64,000 bases of DNA from Pipra filicauda (GCF_003945595.2 NW_024104665.1:1393651-1457650), one strand, 5' to 3'. Numbered from the stretch's first letter, positions 50,701 to 64,000 are shown. The notes: generated by a model not told the origin, from the letters alone. Program-made: numbers and translations.

Positions 50701-52992
50701 AGTAATTTCTCTAACACCGCCGTCACTTAGAGCTTGCTTGTTAGCTTCTGTTTCATGGATTAAATCTCCTTTCTTGTTGATGGGACCTGAAAGTACTCGA
50801 TGATCAAACATCAAATGACGTCCTTTCCTAAGAAAATGTTATGTATTCCACATTTTGCAAAAGGGAGAGCAGCGGTTTTGTTTTCTAGGACTTAATCTCT
50901 GAATCTCCACTCTAACAAGTGATTCGGATGTCTCTAGCAAGTGATTCCCTTCTATTCTGCCATCTTTTGAAAACATCTGAAATGTATAATTCATTGGGTA
51001 AAAGAAGACTTTTGTTAAATGAAGTCAGTACCACTAACCAAGGGAATGTAATATGATGCTGCTTCTGAGTTTAACATTCATGAGAAATCAGCAGCTCCCC
51101 GGCTGCGGTGGGACACGGCAGGACTTTTACCATCCTTACAGCTCACAGGCCTGTGGCATTCCATGGTCACTCTGTGCCAGCTGGGATTTTGTCAGTGACC
51201 CAGAACATCCTGCTATTATCAGTCTAACAGTGCGAATTCATAATTGGAGTTCACACTGTGAGTTGCCTGCTGTTGGATAAGATTAAACATACTGAGGCCT
51301 TACTAAAAAGTATTATTTGTTGGTAATTTTTTTAATTATTAGTGACCCACACCGGTTAGTTCATTGCCTGTTAAGAGCCTCACAATTTGGCAGATATGCT
51401 TGCTATAAAAATATCTGTGGTCGTGCACTGAATGAAAATTATTAGAACGTACTTTGCTTATAGGCTGGGGGAAGATGTACTCATAGCAGATATTTTAGAA
51501 AGTAAAATACTCATATAAAAATGTGTGTGATATGATTTCTTTACCCACCTATGTAACGCCTTCTGTTTAGATTTTAGAATTTGAGTTTGGTGGTGGCAAA
51601 ATGGAGCCTTGAGTTGTCTTGGGTTCATCCCCTTGTGAACAGACATGTCCTACACAGGATAACCACTGCTCAGTAACGAGGAAAGCCCTTGGGAGCCCTG
51701 TACATCCATTTACTTTTGAGAGCAGGGCTATGAACCAGAAGTGTAGATCCTTGCTGCACTACTTTTTACCTATGCCTGTTGCCCTGAAAGCAAGTTTTCT
51801 TCTTGGTGAAATTTTAATCCCTCAAACTCTGTCTGTGCTGTCCTCTCACAGAGACAACCAGCTGGATGCTCCATACGTGATACCCTGAGTCAATGTTCTG
51901 ACTCTGTGTTAGGAACATTAACTGGAGACGATGTGTTATTTGCTCAGCAAGTAGGAAATTTATGGAAATATTTTGTAAATGTTACAGGAAGAATTGTGAA
52001 ATCCCTGTAGCTTTCAAGAGTAGGCAGTATTAATGAACTGGAAGATGTGCTGCATAATTTAGGGTGGAAAAGAATTTATTCCCGAGAAAAATAAACTAAA
52101 AGTTATGTTTGGTTACAAGTCTGCCTGTAATGGAGCAGAAGACCCTGAAGATGAGGTATACATATTCCTTTAGAGTGTAATGCTGTGCATCATGGCTAGG
52201 TTTGTTTGGTAACAGTCCTGACCTATTGAAATCCATGGGATCTAGCTCATATTATAATGTTTCTGGAACCTTTCCTGGGCATATTTGTCTGCAGCTGCAC
52301 TATAGCTCCTCCTGTTCAGGTCTTCTAGCATTTGCCAGAAAAAATAGGTGTGCCTGGTAAGTTCACTAAGGTTGTGTTATATTTTGTTTTTCTGCCCTTT
52401 TCTCCCCCAGTATTAACACATGCTACAGTACCAGAGGAGCAGAGGTCTTGTGGCAGGTCCTGCATTGAGATGACACCATTGTATAACTAGTTCTTGCTTC
52501 ATTGTTTTATTGAATCAAGTTCTTGAAAAGTCATTCAGTATTGACTGAAAGCCACAGAAAGAAAAGGTTCATGCCCTGGAGCTCTGAGGAAGCTGTGAAA
52601 AATGTACAAATTTATCCTCTTTTTCAGTTAATCAATTTAAGTCTTGATGCTTAAAAGTAAGCTGTGAAACTTTGCTGCTTCAAGCTGTTGGAACAAAACC
52701 TAGGTGTGATCTCCCTCTTGTTTTAGCTCACAAAATTGAAGATGGGGAGTTGTTTACCTTGCAAGAGAGCTGCATGGGAGGATGACATGAATAAAATTAC
52801 AGTTACAAGTGGAACTTCTGCTGTTGTTCGTGTACCACAGGAGCATGGGAACATTCCATGAAAAAAATAGCATGAAGTCTTTCCTTTAAAGGAAGAAACT
52901 TGGTTTTGTCTTGGACCTTTGGTTCATCTTTTGCTTTAGTCTCTAGACTTTTGCCAAGACTGCTTTGCTTATCAGACTTGCTGACATAAGGG
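50701..52992. other. Intergenic sequence upstream of COX7A2L, nothing recognised
   Basis: I see no supported exon or repeat. Open frames are short and without familiar motifs. Confidence 0.5.
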
Positions 52993-53125
52993 GTAATTAG
53001 ACTGTAAAACTTGCTGCCGTAGGAAGTAACTGGGGCATAATAAGGCCACTCACCCTAGCAGGGTTCAAACAAAGATTAGGCAACTTTGAAGACCATAAAA
53101 CTATGTACAGTTAATAGAAGCAAAG
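52993..53125 (+). mobile_element. Ancient CR1-like LINE remnant (3' part)
   Basis: TGTAAAACTTGCTGCCGTAG, GAAGTAACTGGGGCATAATA and GCAGGGTTCAAACAAAGATT, followed by AGGCAACTTTG and a GTTAATAGAAG element, resemble the end of old amniote CR1 elements (W-N-x-L-P-x-x-V, then RFK and a short 3' UTR). The resemblance is from memory, and the copy is short and old. Confidence 0.5.
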
Positions 53126-55433
53126 TGTCCTGGAAGGAAAAACCTTCCTCCTCTGGATTTTAAGGTGAGCTCTGACTTTGAGACGAACAATTCATGGCGA
53201 CTGGCATTTTGACATCTGGTCTGTTAGAGATTTTATGCCTTCAACTGCAGTGTGGTATTTGCAGCAGCTAAAGACAATAGGATCCTGTAGTTTATTCAAT
53301 TTTTTACAGATTTTTAAGATCACTGGTTTTATACATGCAAGTTTTCTTATCATGGCTTGTTCTTGGAATAGCAGTAAGATTATGTTTCAAAATGAGTAGA
53401 TTTCTGGGAGTGAATGAAAGAAGCAGAGTATCTTGAGCTCATTCTGCTTTTTTGTTGTTGTTGTTGATGCTGTGTACTTATTTTCTTTCTGAGGATAAAG
53501 AACAAGACCTTATCGGTTGCTTAATGAACAAAACCTTCATATGCTGATCATTATTTCAGCACAGATGTCTGTAACTCAAATTCTGTCAATCTACCCATGC
53601 AACTCTGTTCTTGAATTGCTAAGAACAACTGTGTGGGTGGATTTAGAACATAAAATTGCCATGTGCACTTATGTTTTGTTTATGCAGTACTCATTTTTAA
53701 GAGTACTAGATTGGATTTGCTTAATGTTTGCTTTTTGTTGTGTATACGTAGGATATACAAACCCCCAAACTAGAAGATGATCATCAAGCATAAACTATTA
53801 ATGCAAGAGACTGATATTGTAAACATGTTCCATTTGAATTATCAACCGAAAGAAATAGATTCAGTCTATACACAAACTAAGGTGTTAGTTACTTGTAAAA
53901 CCTGTACCTGAATTTATTGGTGCTTTTTTGCCCATACATACTGAATGCAGCAGAGATAACTCTTGGAAATAGGCTTCTATTGTCAACTAAGAGATTTCTC
54001 TTTCATAGTCCTAACAATACTGAAAATTAATAAAAATTGTAGTTTTTTAATTTTAAAATTGTCATAGACTTACACTATTAATATACATTTAACCAAAGGC
54101 TTTACTGTGTATCTTTCTTGTAAGACTATTCTTGGGTTTTTTTTGAGGGAGATGGTGTTAAGGAGGCAGCCGTTTATATCTTCTCTATGAATTTAGAAAT
54201 AATTCCTATTTCACTCCTGTTTCCTGGGCACTTCTTTGTCTTGAGATAAGGCTTCTACATGTGAAATACTTGATAGCAATAGTTATTTAATAGCAATAGC
54301 AATTTTGGCAATAAGGGCACTGTGTTGACTGCAGTATGATGGGGATCAGGAATCTTTTTTGAGGTGTTGAATCTTTTCTGGGAATATCTCCCTCTTGTTG
54401 AATTTGTATAATATTCTTTTCAGGTTCTCGTGCAGAACCTGTCTGAGAAAGTAAATGAAGGAACAGAAAACTTTATGATGTAATTATTGTAAAGACTAAC
54501 GACTGAAAAACAGTTCTGGGGCAGTTATGTTTTTAATAGACTGTTTCTCTGCAGTTAGTTATTCTCTGAATAAAAGCAAAATAGAAATTGTGAAAACAGT
54601 GATTTATTCCAGGTAAGCAATGAAGTATTCTTTTATCCTCCAGTTTCCAGACGTGAAAAGCATTATAGGAACCTACAGTAAATATTACTCTCACTATTTT
54701 TCAGCTTTGTTGTCCCTGCTTTTTTTTCCCCTTGATTTTCAGAATTGCAGAAGCAAAGGTAAATTTTTCATCTGATTGAGACATCAGTGTTGGCTGTCAG
54801 TAAAATAATAATTACCTAAAAGCCCTATTTATTCTGTTCTTGAGAAAATAATCTTGAAATCCCCAGGCCATATCTCTATGGCTTACGACACTTTCCAGTT
54901 TTGAAAAGCTGTACTGTAAGGTTCGATATTTTACCTCTGATGACTTTGATAGAGATAATCACAGCTCAAAGTTTCTCTATGTGTGCTTTCTGCTGCAACA
55001 TATTTTTTCCCTTACAACTAGAAGGGAAATCTCATGATGGCAGTACCTTATTATTCCTGAACTTTTTATTTAAATACTATATGCATAGCAAAATAGGCTC
55101 TCAAATAACATTAACAGTATGTCTGGAGATTGAGAGATAAAATGCATCTGCAGGGTTTTCTGTTTTCACAATGCTACCACAGTCTTCTTTCACCTCTTCC
55201 TTCTCCCTCCCTAGGCTGTAAGCATTTCTCTCAAATAGTCAACAGTCCACAGCAAAAGTTTATTTTTCTCAGGTATGTTATAGATACTAGGAGGATCTGC
55301 ATTATCCTTGTATTGAATTTCTTCTTGTCAGCCTTTTCATATGCAAATTCGTTTTGGATTGGAGTCCAGAGACAACCACATCCTCAGTGCAGTATTATAA
55401 CAAACTTTTCTGAATAAGGCAAGATTATATTAT

Positions 55434-55480
55434 AAAACAAAACCAACCAACCAAACAAAAAGCCAACAAACAACCCCTTC
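55434..55480. repeat. A/C-rich low-complexity tract
   Basis: AAACAAAACCAACCAACC runs into further CAAA and CCAA units. Confidence 0.8.
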
Positions 55481-56202
55481 CTTGCACTTGTGTTAGAGGA
55501 AATGTTCTTAGACTGAATGAATAAGAAACCAGGACCTTGCAGTGCACCATGGCTGCTCAGCCAAGACACAGTCTAAGAAAAGCCTGAACTTGCAACTCCA
55601 GTGAAAGTTCTGCAGTTCTGTGGATGCACAAATGTAAAAAAAATTGTCCAGTATGTTAGAGAGGAGGAACTGAAATATAAGGAGCAAAAAGAGAAATTTC
55701 TTCCAGATGTACTCAGCTGGTAAGCTTTTAATCAGTAATATTCTTTTGAAGTGAACCTTGAAGTCATATCTAGGCTTGATTTCCTGGTCGACTGTAAGAT
55801 GCACTTTAGTAACAAACATAATGTATTTCAATTGCCAACAAGTGTTCAGTCAATAGGACCAAACCAGAACTAGTCTGAAGCAACGCCCCTGAAATGTGTA
55901 TATTGTGAATGTCAGGCCCTCAACATCAGCACGTTGCTCCTCTTCTGTCCATGGCTTTCAACAGTAGGTACAGTCTAGCAAATTGTGGAATATGAGATGT
56001 AAGGATGGATTTTCTAGATTCTAATATCTGCCTAGAATCTCATTCACAGCTATTGCCTTTAAGCCCTTCTTTCAAGTACTTCCGTGGGATAAAGCCATTC
56101 AGAGGTGGCTAAACTATCACTATACTTGGATGGAAGGTCCATCTTGGCTCAGGCTATTTGTCAGCAGGCTGTATTCTAAGGGGTTTCTATTTGACTATTA
56201 AC

Positions 56203-56219
56203 AAAAAAAAAAAAAAAAA
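56203..56219. repeat. Poly-A tract
   Basis: Seventeen consecutive A bases, followed by CCAAAAAACCAAG. No LINE sequence is attached that I can identify. Confidence 0.85.
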
Positions 56220-59200
56220 CCAAAAAACCAAGCCATATTTAAGTTCAGTTATATTCATGTCAGTTAACTGGTTACTTGAGAAATCTTTCTCATAGAAAAC
56301 ATTCTTGTTTTATGAATCATTTACCACATCAGAGGTAACATAAAAATAGATTTCTGCCATGAGATCAGCGTCTCCTGCATTGAAAATAATGCACAGTTTT
56401 GACTACATTTATTTTTGAGAATTGTATTCTGCCAGGAACCAGCAGCAGGAACCATTACTCTGTGATACCTTTCAACTGACAGTCTCCTAATTATCTTTCC
56501 TGCAGCATCGTAGGGTCGCACTGATATTCTGTAAGCATGTTACTTTTATGGTTTAGTCTCTTCAGATGGCTGTGTAACTTGGGTCTGTTTCAGGAAGTCG
56601 TGAAGGTTTTTTGATGTGTTTCCCCTTTGCCTTGCCACATTGTCAATGATGTGTTTTTCTTTTTAAATGCTGTTGTATACCTGTCTGTGCTTTTTACTGC
56701 CATCAGAAGAGGGATACTGTAAAACTGGGAGTACAAGCAGATGAAAGAACTATCTACTACTTATCACAGCATTTCCCTGCATAGGAGAAAGAAGTTCAGA
56801 GATTAGGTAACAGTGTGGGAGAACACTGATAAAGTCCCTAGTGAAGGGAAGAGGGAAGCTCAGTAGCAGCTCTGCTGGGAAGAGGAGTGAAGTGTGCTGG
56901 AGTGAGTAGAGTAACAGCAGGGAAAGCTGAAAGGAACTGTTCCCGAGCCAAGTCCTTGCACACTTTAAAGGGTTGGATAGTTGCAGAAATAGGGAGCCCT
57001 CCAAGTAAATGCTGCCTGCAACATCTGCCTCTGCATTGTGCAAGAACTTTGGTAAATCACACACAGCCTTACAGAGCCTATAGTTAGATTGGGGTTCTTC
57101 ATACTGTGCTTTGCATCTCTATTTATAGTTTCCTCCCAAGGAAGAGACAACCTGTGTGAGTGCAGGTCTCTGTTTGTGGATGAAGCAGTTGCTGACCACA
57201 CAGTCTGAGTAAAATTTTGTTGAAAATGTGTCTTTTGACAACATCCTCCCTCCTAAAGATTTTTCACAGTAAATTTTGCTGAACCATATCTGGCTCCCTT
57301 GTCTTGCGTAGGTTCTGTGATGGCAATTGCTAACACAGAGTTTCATTTGGCTCAATATCTGGAAGCTAAGCTTTTTAAAAGAGAAAATCTGAGTTCTGCC
57401 TTCACAGGGAGTATTACAGCTTGCAGTACCAGTGGTGGGACAGGCATGTTCATTTAAGAGTGATGTATCTTATTCTGCAGCCTGAGGGAAATGAAAAGGA
57501 GTGGTGAGGAGGTGCCAAATTCCTCAGAAACAGAAATTTGGCACCATGATTTTACTTGCTTTTTGCTTTACATACTCTTGATTGTTTCCCCTTCCTGATG
57601 TAATTCTTTTTCTAGATTTTGCAGTGTGGATCTGACGTGATCATGGTTTCCTGAAGGATTCCCCATCTCCTTTAGGCTACAGTGTTTGTTGTTCACTGTT
57701 CAAAGACAGAATGGAAACACTTCTATGCATCCCCAGAATTGCTGGAGGCACCACTTCGACTCCATTAAATTGCTTGTCCCAGATTTGGTCGCCACCAAAC
57801 AGCGTCCGATTATTATAATTTGAAACTACAAACTCAAGCTTCTTAGCACTCACTAAACACTTGCCTTGTACCGTAGAGATTACACTGACATAACAGGAAC
57901 CCAATTACTACAAGTTCTTCCTTTTCTTGAAAAACCTTTCTTAAAGCTGGTTTAAAAAAAAGAAACCATAAAATATGATTTGCACAAAAGACCTAGTAGA
58001 GAGTTTATGGATTATTGATGACTACTGGTAAAAAACTGCAGTTCTACAATGAACATAACCTGTTTTCCCACTGAACTGTAACATTCAAGCTGAATATATT
58101 TTGATTCAGGAGATCTGTATCTATTATTGGAGCGATGAAAACACCTAATCAAGTGCTGTAGTGCTTATCTTCTTGCTCCAGTCTCCAGCAGGATGGGATG
58201 GCAGACAGTGATTTTAGAAATACTTGGTCCCAGTGCAGAAGCCTGCTGGTGTGGCTAGCAGAAGAAAGAAGATGGGGCAGCTAGGAAAAGGTTAAAAACC
58301 AAAGGGGAAAGAAGTTGGATAGAAAGTCTGGCAAAGGAAGAAAGCAGAGATGCATTTTCAAGGATAGCATGGCAGGACAGCAGCAGTGATGGCAAAGAGG
58401 GCTGAAAAGCGTAGCAAAGTCCTCTTGAGTGTAGTGTCTGAGAGTTTTCTCTCTTTTTTTCTATCTGCATTGCGTGTTCTAAGTTTTTGGTGAGTGACTT
58501 AGAAAGGACTTCATTACACAGAGCCTTTTGCATTGTTTGGTTTAGTATTTTTAACCTCTCTATATCTCTCTATCTCATTTCCTTTTTTCACTAATTAATC
58601 TTCCATGTGCTCTCTGCAATGTTCCTTTAGTTCCCATGACACTCCTGAACTCTAAGTAGGAATAAATTCCCAAATCAGAGAATATAAATGTAGTAATTTC
58701 TCTTACAGACCTTAAACTGGTTTTTTTAATACAAAGGTGAAATCCTAGCAGTTTCTAAGATGGGTAGTTGATTCTAGCATGACTCTACTACATGCTGGTG
58801 GAAGTGGACAGGCCAGTGGAAGTGTACTGTCCAAGCCTGGCTAATTTGTTTTACAGCTTTTTGGTAGAAACAGAAGTTAAGAGTAATCAACCAAAAAGTA
58901 AAAATCTGTAATTCTGACATCCCATGGGCAATTCAGCTGTCAGGTTCACACCTGTTGGCAGAAGCAGATGGCCAAAGGCAGATAGGTGATCTTTACTGCA
59001 GAGTTGTGAATGGATTTGAATGGCCTGTGGGATGTGAAGCACCAGGATAAGACTGTAGATCAAGGATGGGATGTGTATGATTTAGGCTATTTTGTATTGC
59101 TTTGTAAAAGCTTTACTTTGCATGACTGTTTCTTCCCATTATATATGACATTTATTGTGGGGGAGGAGAGAGCTTCTTATCCTACACTGACACGGAGAAA

Positions 59201-60176
59201 TGTATGGATATTTATTCTAAGCTATCTAATCTGAACTGCATTTCAAATGTGAATGGGACAGTCTATATGAAGAGAAGGCAAAGGTAACAGCAGCTTCAGT
59301 TCATGGATGTTAATGTTTAACCTTAATGCTTCTTGAGTGAGGATCAGGTGAAAGGAGAAAGCTCTAAGAGAACAAGATAGAGATGCTGAAGATGGAGTGT
59401 GCCATAAAGAGGGAAGCAGATAAGTTTCATGGTCCCTGATCTTGCATTGAGGGTAACCTGGCACTTATATTCAAGAATTTGTCTTCTATAACCCAGATGA
59501 AAAATAGTTTTCTAAAACAACAACAAAAAAATCTTAAAGATTATATTCATTGCTGGTTGCCTGGCTCCCTTGAAGAAGATTTTTCTTTTCCAATATATCT
59601 GGTTTTTAGGCCTCTTGAGTCAATGGAGACCAAAAAGCTGCTGTGACCTGTAGGCTGAGTTTGTATCAGAGAACCCAACAGGTAGAGCCTAAAGATACTG
59701 CACCTAAAGGCAGAGATACTCAAGGAAGCCGTGTAAATTTGAGGCCTATAAGCAAGAATCTCTGGTAGGAATCCACACTTTTAGATTTGTATTTAATTTT
59801 TTTTTATTGAAGTAATTTTGTTAGTGATGCTTTTCTTTTCAGTGGTCCTCTGCATGACTTTACTTAGTGAATACATTGTTGGAATTGTTTTTCCCTTTTA
59901 GTCTTTAATGGCATCTAGATAATAGCATCAACATTCAAGATGCCATTCTAATAAACAGCCCCAGCTTTACTCATTCATAGCATCCCATCAAATGACATCA
60001 AGTTCAAATATTAAACCTAATGACAAAAGTCATGGTTAGACGCTGTGCTGTCTTGGCACAGCCAGTGCAGCTGATAAGGCCTTTAGCATTGTAGAAAAAA
60101 ACTGTCTTCTAAGTGCTGCATTCTCTGGGAGGATCTCTAAATTGAGGAGAAAAAATGTTGTATTTGAGCACTTAGT

Positions 60177-60189
60177 ACTTAACAGTATA
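60177..60189 (+). repeat. Target-site duplication, left copy
   Basis: ACTTAACAGTATA lies immediately before the first RTE-like base and is repeated exactly at 60669-60681, after the element's 3' end. Confidence 0.9.
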
Positions 60190-60668
60190 GCAGTCACAAG
60201 TATAGAGGCCATGTTGATGAGAACACAGCAGCGTTGGGCAGGGCACGTCTCCAGGATGAAGGACCACTGCCTCCTTAAGATCTTGCTTTATGGTGAACTT
60301 ACCACTGGCTGCTGCATGAGAGGAGCCCCAAAGAAAAGATACAAGGACTCCCTGAAACAACACCTCAGCCTTGGCCATATTGATCACCATAACTGGTCTA
60401 CTCTGGCCTCCAATTGGGAGGCCTGGAGACACACCATCTATAACGCAGCTGTCTCCTTTGAGAACACACGCAGGATCACCCTTGAGGAGAAAAGGCAACC
60501 CAGAAAGAACTGTGTCTTGCAGAATACACCATCTAAGGAGTCTTTCTGCTGTGCCTTTTGCAACCGGATATGTCTGTCACGTATTGGCCTCATAAGCCAC
60601 CAACGTGCCTGTAACAAATGTGGATAGAGCCTTCCCAAATCTTCGTTCGTGAAGCCTAGCCATGAATG
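60190..60668 (+). mobile_element. RTE-like non-LTR retrotransposon, 5'-truncated copy with C-terminal zinc-finger-like end (copy 2)
   Basis: The frame open to 60627 encodes the C-terminal end of an RTE-like ORF: VTSIEAMLMRTQQRWAGHVS, RMKDHCLLKILLYGE, APKKRYKDSLKQHLSLGHID, HHNWSTLASNWEAWRHTIYN, RRITLEEKRQ, then CCAFCNRICLSRIGLISHQR with ACNKCG and a TAG stop. The spacing C-x2-C-x12-H-x3-C suggests a C2HC zinc finger. Unlike copy 1, this piece has no stop or frameshift. About 40 bp of 3' UTR end in CCATGAATG. The 5' truncation falls where exact target-site duplications flank the element, so this is a normal target-primed insertion. Upstream codons of the open frame (60142-60189) are host DNA, not element. 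Confidence 0.88.
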
Positions 60669-60681
60669 ACTTAACAGTATA
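60669..60681 (+). repeat. Target-site duplication, right copy
   Basis: This is an exact 13-bp repeat of 60177-60189, directly after the short ATG-type tail of the RTE-like element. Confidence 0.9.
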
Positions 60682-63600
60682 TCAGATTCAATAGATAAGC
60701 TACACTCATGCTACAGAGAAGTGCCGTGTTGCTTGCTTGCTTGCACTGTTGTCTGCATCCTGCTTTTGATTTGTGTTTCAGTCTTGGATCATACTGTTTT
60801 TGGGAGCAGTATTGTAATTTTGATCTGTGGCTGTAGAGTCCTCAGTACAATGGAAACCTGGTCCTCACTGTGGCTCCAAGTTACTACTTCAATATTGGTA
60901 AATGAGCAGTGCAAAGAAGTATAAAAATGGACTTGGAGGATTTCTGGAGTACGTGGGAAAGAATTCCAATATTGAGCTTCTAGATTTCCTAGATTTTAGT
61001 GAACCCCTTCACTGTTTTCTTTTTTTAAATTCTTATGGCAAACAAATGTATAAAATGTTCCCCAAGGCAGCAAGAATCAATCTTATTTTTGGGGGTTCTA
61101 TGTATTTACAGTTGCATCTCAGATTGATGGGAGGTGCAAGTGCTGAGCATATTTGTAAAATAGTAACTGTGTTAAAACATTAAAAAAACCCTACTGCTTT
61201 CAAATATTTTAGCAGTTCTTTTAGGAAAAATGCTTCTAAAACATACTTCTATGACTATGTGGACATCTGCTTCATTTATTTTCTGACTGATTTTATGTAA
61301 AACCTTTAAAACTAATAAATAACATATGAGAAGTAAAAATGCTCATGATTTCTAAATGAAAAGTCTGTTCATTTTCATAATAATGCATCAGGCTGGTGCC
61401 AGTATAGTTCATAATTCAGTGATCTCTTAAAATATTCAAACTTTTTTTTTACAAGAACATTAATTGTGATTATTTTTGGAAGTATTTTGAAATGGCTGCA
61501 TTTAAAGAATCAAGGCAGTGTCTCGGATCCATTCACAATGATGTAAGGATTGCATTGGTGAAATTTCTGGTTGTGTTGACATTCCGGAATGAATATTATG
61601 TTGATATTTGTGGGGTTTTTTGTTTGGTTCCTTTTTTATTCTGGGTTTTGTTGTTTTTTTGTTTTTTTTTTTAATATAAGTAAGTTTCAGTGAACTTGAA
61701 GACAAATTCCATCCATTTTTCTAGACTTGTTTTTATAAATAATCCCTCAGGAATAATATATGTGTTATATGGCTGCTTTTTCATTTTGTTTTGACAGTTC
61801 TGCAGTCCACAATTATGATAGATATTCAGTTGCTGAAGAATAGCCCTATGTAGGTTTAACTTTATTTTTTGCTTCAGACTAATTTCTGGATCAAATATTC
61901 AAATTTTATATTGATTATAACTCCTAGTTTCTAAATGGCAGACTTCTCAGTAGTAAACAATTGTTAAAGGAAAGAGTTCTTTCTGAGATACAGTACCAAT
62001 ACAAATAGCCACGGAATTCACTTGTTGAAAAGAACACATTTTATAAACATTTGTGTTTTGACCACTAGTCCGTGAAATACAGCAACAAGGCCAGCAAATT
62101 TTATTATGTGGTTTTATCTATGTAATTCTGTATTCACATAAAACCCCCCACATTTATTCCCTCTTAAAATTACAGCATATATTTTTCTTTACAGATAAGC
62201 AAACAATATATAAAATTAATGTTCTACAAAAGTATAGACATTTGTGTTTGTAAAGAATAAAGGACTCTAAAATGTATAGTTGCAAGCATTCATATTTTAT
62301 TGACCATAATTCATATTGACCAAAGATTTATATTCTTCTGTGGCTCTTGAAATTTGTTGTCAATCAGATTGTCAGTCTTGATTGCTCACTGTGGAGCCTT
62401 CTTGATGCTTAACCTATCCTGTCATCTGCAAAAGATACTCCCTAATTTGTGTTGAACTTCACAGGCCATAAATCATATTAGTTTTTTACCATGAAAACAG
62501 TGTTTTGTTGTTTCTTCCATGTGTGCTGGGGCAACTCTTCAGCTAGTATAAACTGTTACAGCTCTAGCAAAGCTGGAAGATCTTTCTTACTAAGTCTCCA
62601 TATTTTAAACAGGGATCTGTTTTACGTAGCAAGTTTAACTTGCATCACATATCCTGACCTGGATGTTTGCTTTTACAAACAAGTAACAGAAAATGAGAGC
62701 CAGCTTCCTTTTTTAAAACCATAGTAATTTTTTTTAATAAAATGGTATCTGTTTTGCTATGCACAGCTTATTTAATTTTCCAGCAAATTTTTCCTTAGAA
62801 GCTCATTTGAAATAATAATTAAAAAAAAATTAAGGTACTTCAAATGATCAAGCTTTAATCATCAGTGTAATCCTGAACCTCTTAGGTGAGATAAAATTCA
62901 GAGCACACCAGACCTTGCTCGTTATGCTGGTTCCCAGGAAACTGGCTGGTTTGACTGCTGAATTTAGCTGGCTGGTGTGTGCATATGACCACTTCTTGGC
63001 ACACATTCAGATCTGGTAGAATTTTTGTAGTTGTTACCCAAAGGGGAATAAACAAGTGTTTTAAACCCAAAAGGACTTTAGTTTTATTTTGGAATCAGAA
63101 TAACAATTCCTTTATGGGCAGAAATTACATACATGATATGAAAACTGAGTGCCTTTTTCTTTAAATACATGGGCATCAAGACACAAATCTTACATTAACA
63201 GGATTTTTATCTTTCTCAAACTTTCTGCTATGCACAGCAATATAAGCCATTGTACAGTAAGAATGAATATCACATTTTTAAATGGCTGATCCTTATGTTG
63301 ATAAGACTATTTCAAATCATCAGTCAACCAAACTAATTTTTTTTGTGGTACTCATCAAGACAATACAGTTTCCAAGTCTTACATCAAGGGAAATTATAAT
63401 CGTCCATTCTTTGTGATATCTGGCATGATGTTTCATGTAGAACTATAGAAGGAAAATATCCTAGACAGCTTTCTGTTCCAGTGATATCATTAATGATCAA
63501 ATGCTTTTAAGTGACATGCAGTACCTTGAATGATTACAGCCAATATACAGTTCCAAATAAATCAGTCCTAAGGTTTGAACATATAACATATGATTAACCT

Positions 63601-64000
63601 TTACTGTCATCAAACCATACAATGGCAGCTCAAAACTCACTGATATTGGTTTTCATTTTAGATAAACCAAAATACTAGATCACAATTGTATAAGCTGTCT
63701 TTGTTTATCCCCAGTTTTATACTATTTGTATTTCCTCTAATTTGTTCCAACTGGGAATGTTTCTCATAGAGAGAGGTACTGCCCATGAAGTCTTTTATTG
63801 TATAGGTCAAACTGGCAATGATTAAAGATGAACCAGCTTGTCTTCCCTTAGCTTTCAAATTACAGACTTCAAAATAGTGCTGCACCCCATGTCTGTGTAC
63901 AATACAGTCTCAAGTAAAATTTTAGTAAAACAGTTTCAGCTGTTTACGCTTATTTTTCACTACACATATAATTAATTTTTTGTAAAGTTTCACTAAAAAA
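60682..64000. other. AT-rich intergenic sequence to the window end, nothing recognised
   Basis: I see no exon or transposon I can support. A TTGC tetranucleotide run (about 60729-60746) and a T-rich tract at 61605-61678 are the only visible simple repeats. Confidence 0.5.
61605..61678. repeat. T/G-rich low-complexity tract
   Basis: GTGGGGTTTTTTGTTTGG is followed by several T runs separated by single G bases and ends TTTTTTTTTAATA. Confidence 0.82.

Larger units (their letters stand above)
53126..60176. other. Gene-poor intergenic sequence, nothing recognised
   Basis: About 7 kb with only short chance frames. Simple sequence includes a TTG run at 53450-53466, a CAAA/CCAA-rich stretch at about 55434-55480 and a poly-A tract at 56203-56219. 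I do not recognise KCNG3, the gene that follows COX7A2L in mammals. Confidence 0.5.

Overview
The window is vertebrate nuclear DNA, almost certainly from a bird. Four things point that way: CR1 LINE fragments of several ages, including ones ending in the ATTCTATG octamer typical of avian CR1; two solo endogenous-retrovirus LTRs of avian type; sparse genes in AT-rich sequence; and a single CpG-island promoter driving a gene with standard GT-AG introns. I see no prokaryotic genes, operons or CRISPR arrays.

The only host gene I can support is COX7A2L (SCAF1/COX7RP) on the minus strand. Its three coding exons (48932-49003, 43237-43371, 42191-42334) join in phase 0 to give an intact 116-residue protein, a mitochondrial respiratory supercomplex assembly factor. 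Its promoter lies in a CpG island of about 0.9 kb (about 48725-49590) with an NF-Y/CCAAT box and GC boxes. A likely polyadenylation signal lies about 640 bp past the stop codon.

Layout. 1-1013: 3' part of an RTE-like retrotransposon. 2320-4925: ancient CR1 remnant, then a decayed CR1 ORF2. 4926-41545: a long gene-poor stretch with a CR1 tail (10128-10421), a solo LTR (11155-11702), a short CR1 tail (18756-18893) and simple repeats. 41546-49590: COX7A2L and its CpG island. 48150-48692 and 49598-50186: two CR1 tails in inverted orientation on either side of the island. 50181-50700: a second LTR pointing toward COX7A2L. 50701-64000: mostly unannotated, with an ancient CR1 scrap (52993-53125) and a second RTE-like copy (60190-60668) bounded by a perfect 13-bp target-site duplication.

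I found no clearly new biological system. The points most worth following are the RTE-like family with a C-terminal zinc-finger-like end and its clean insertion footprint, the inverted CR1 pair around the COX7A2L promoter, the LTR facing that promoter, and the apparent absence of the EML4 3' end that lies next to COX7A2L in mammals. Most long open frames outside these features look like chance frames.
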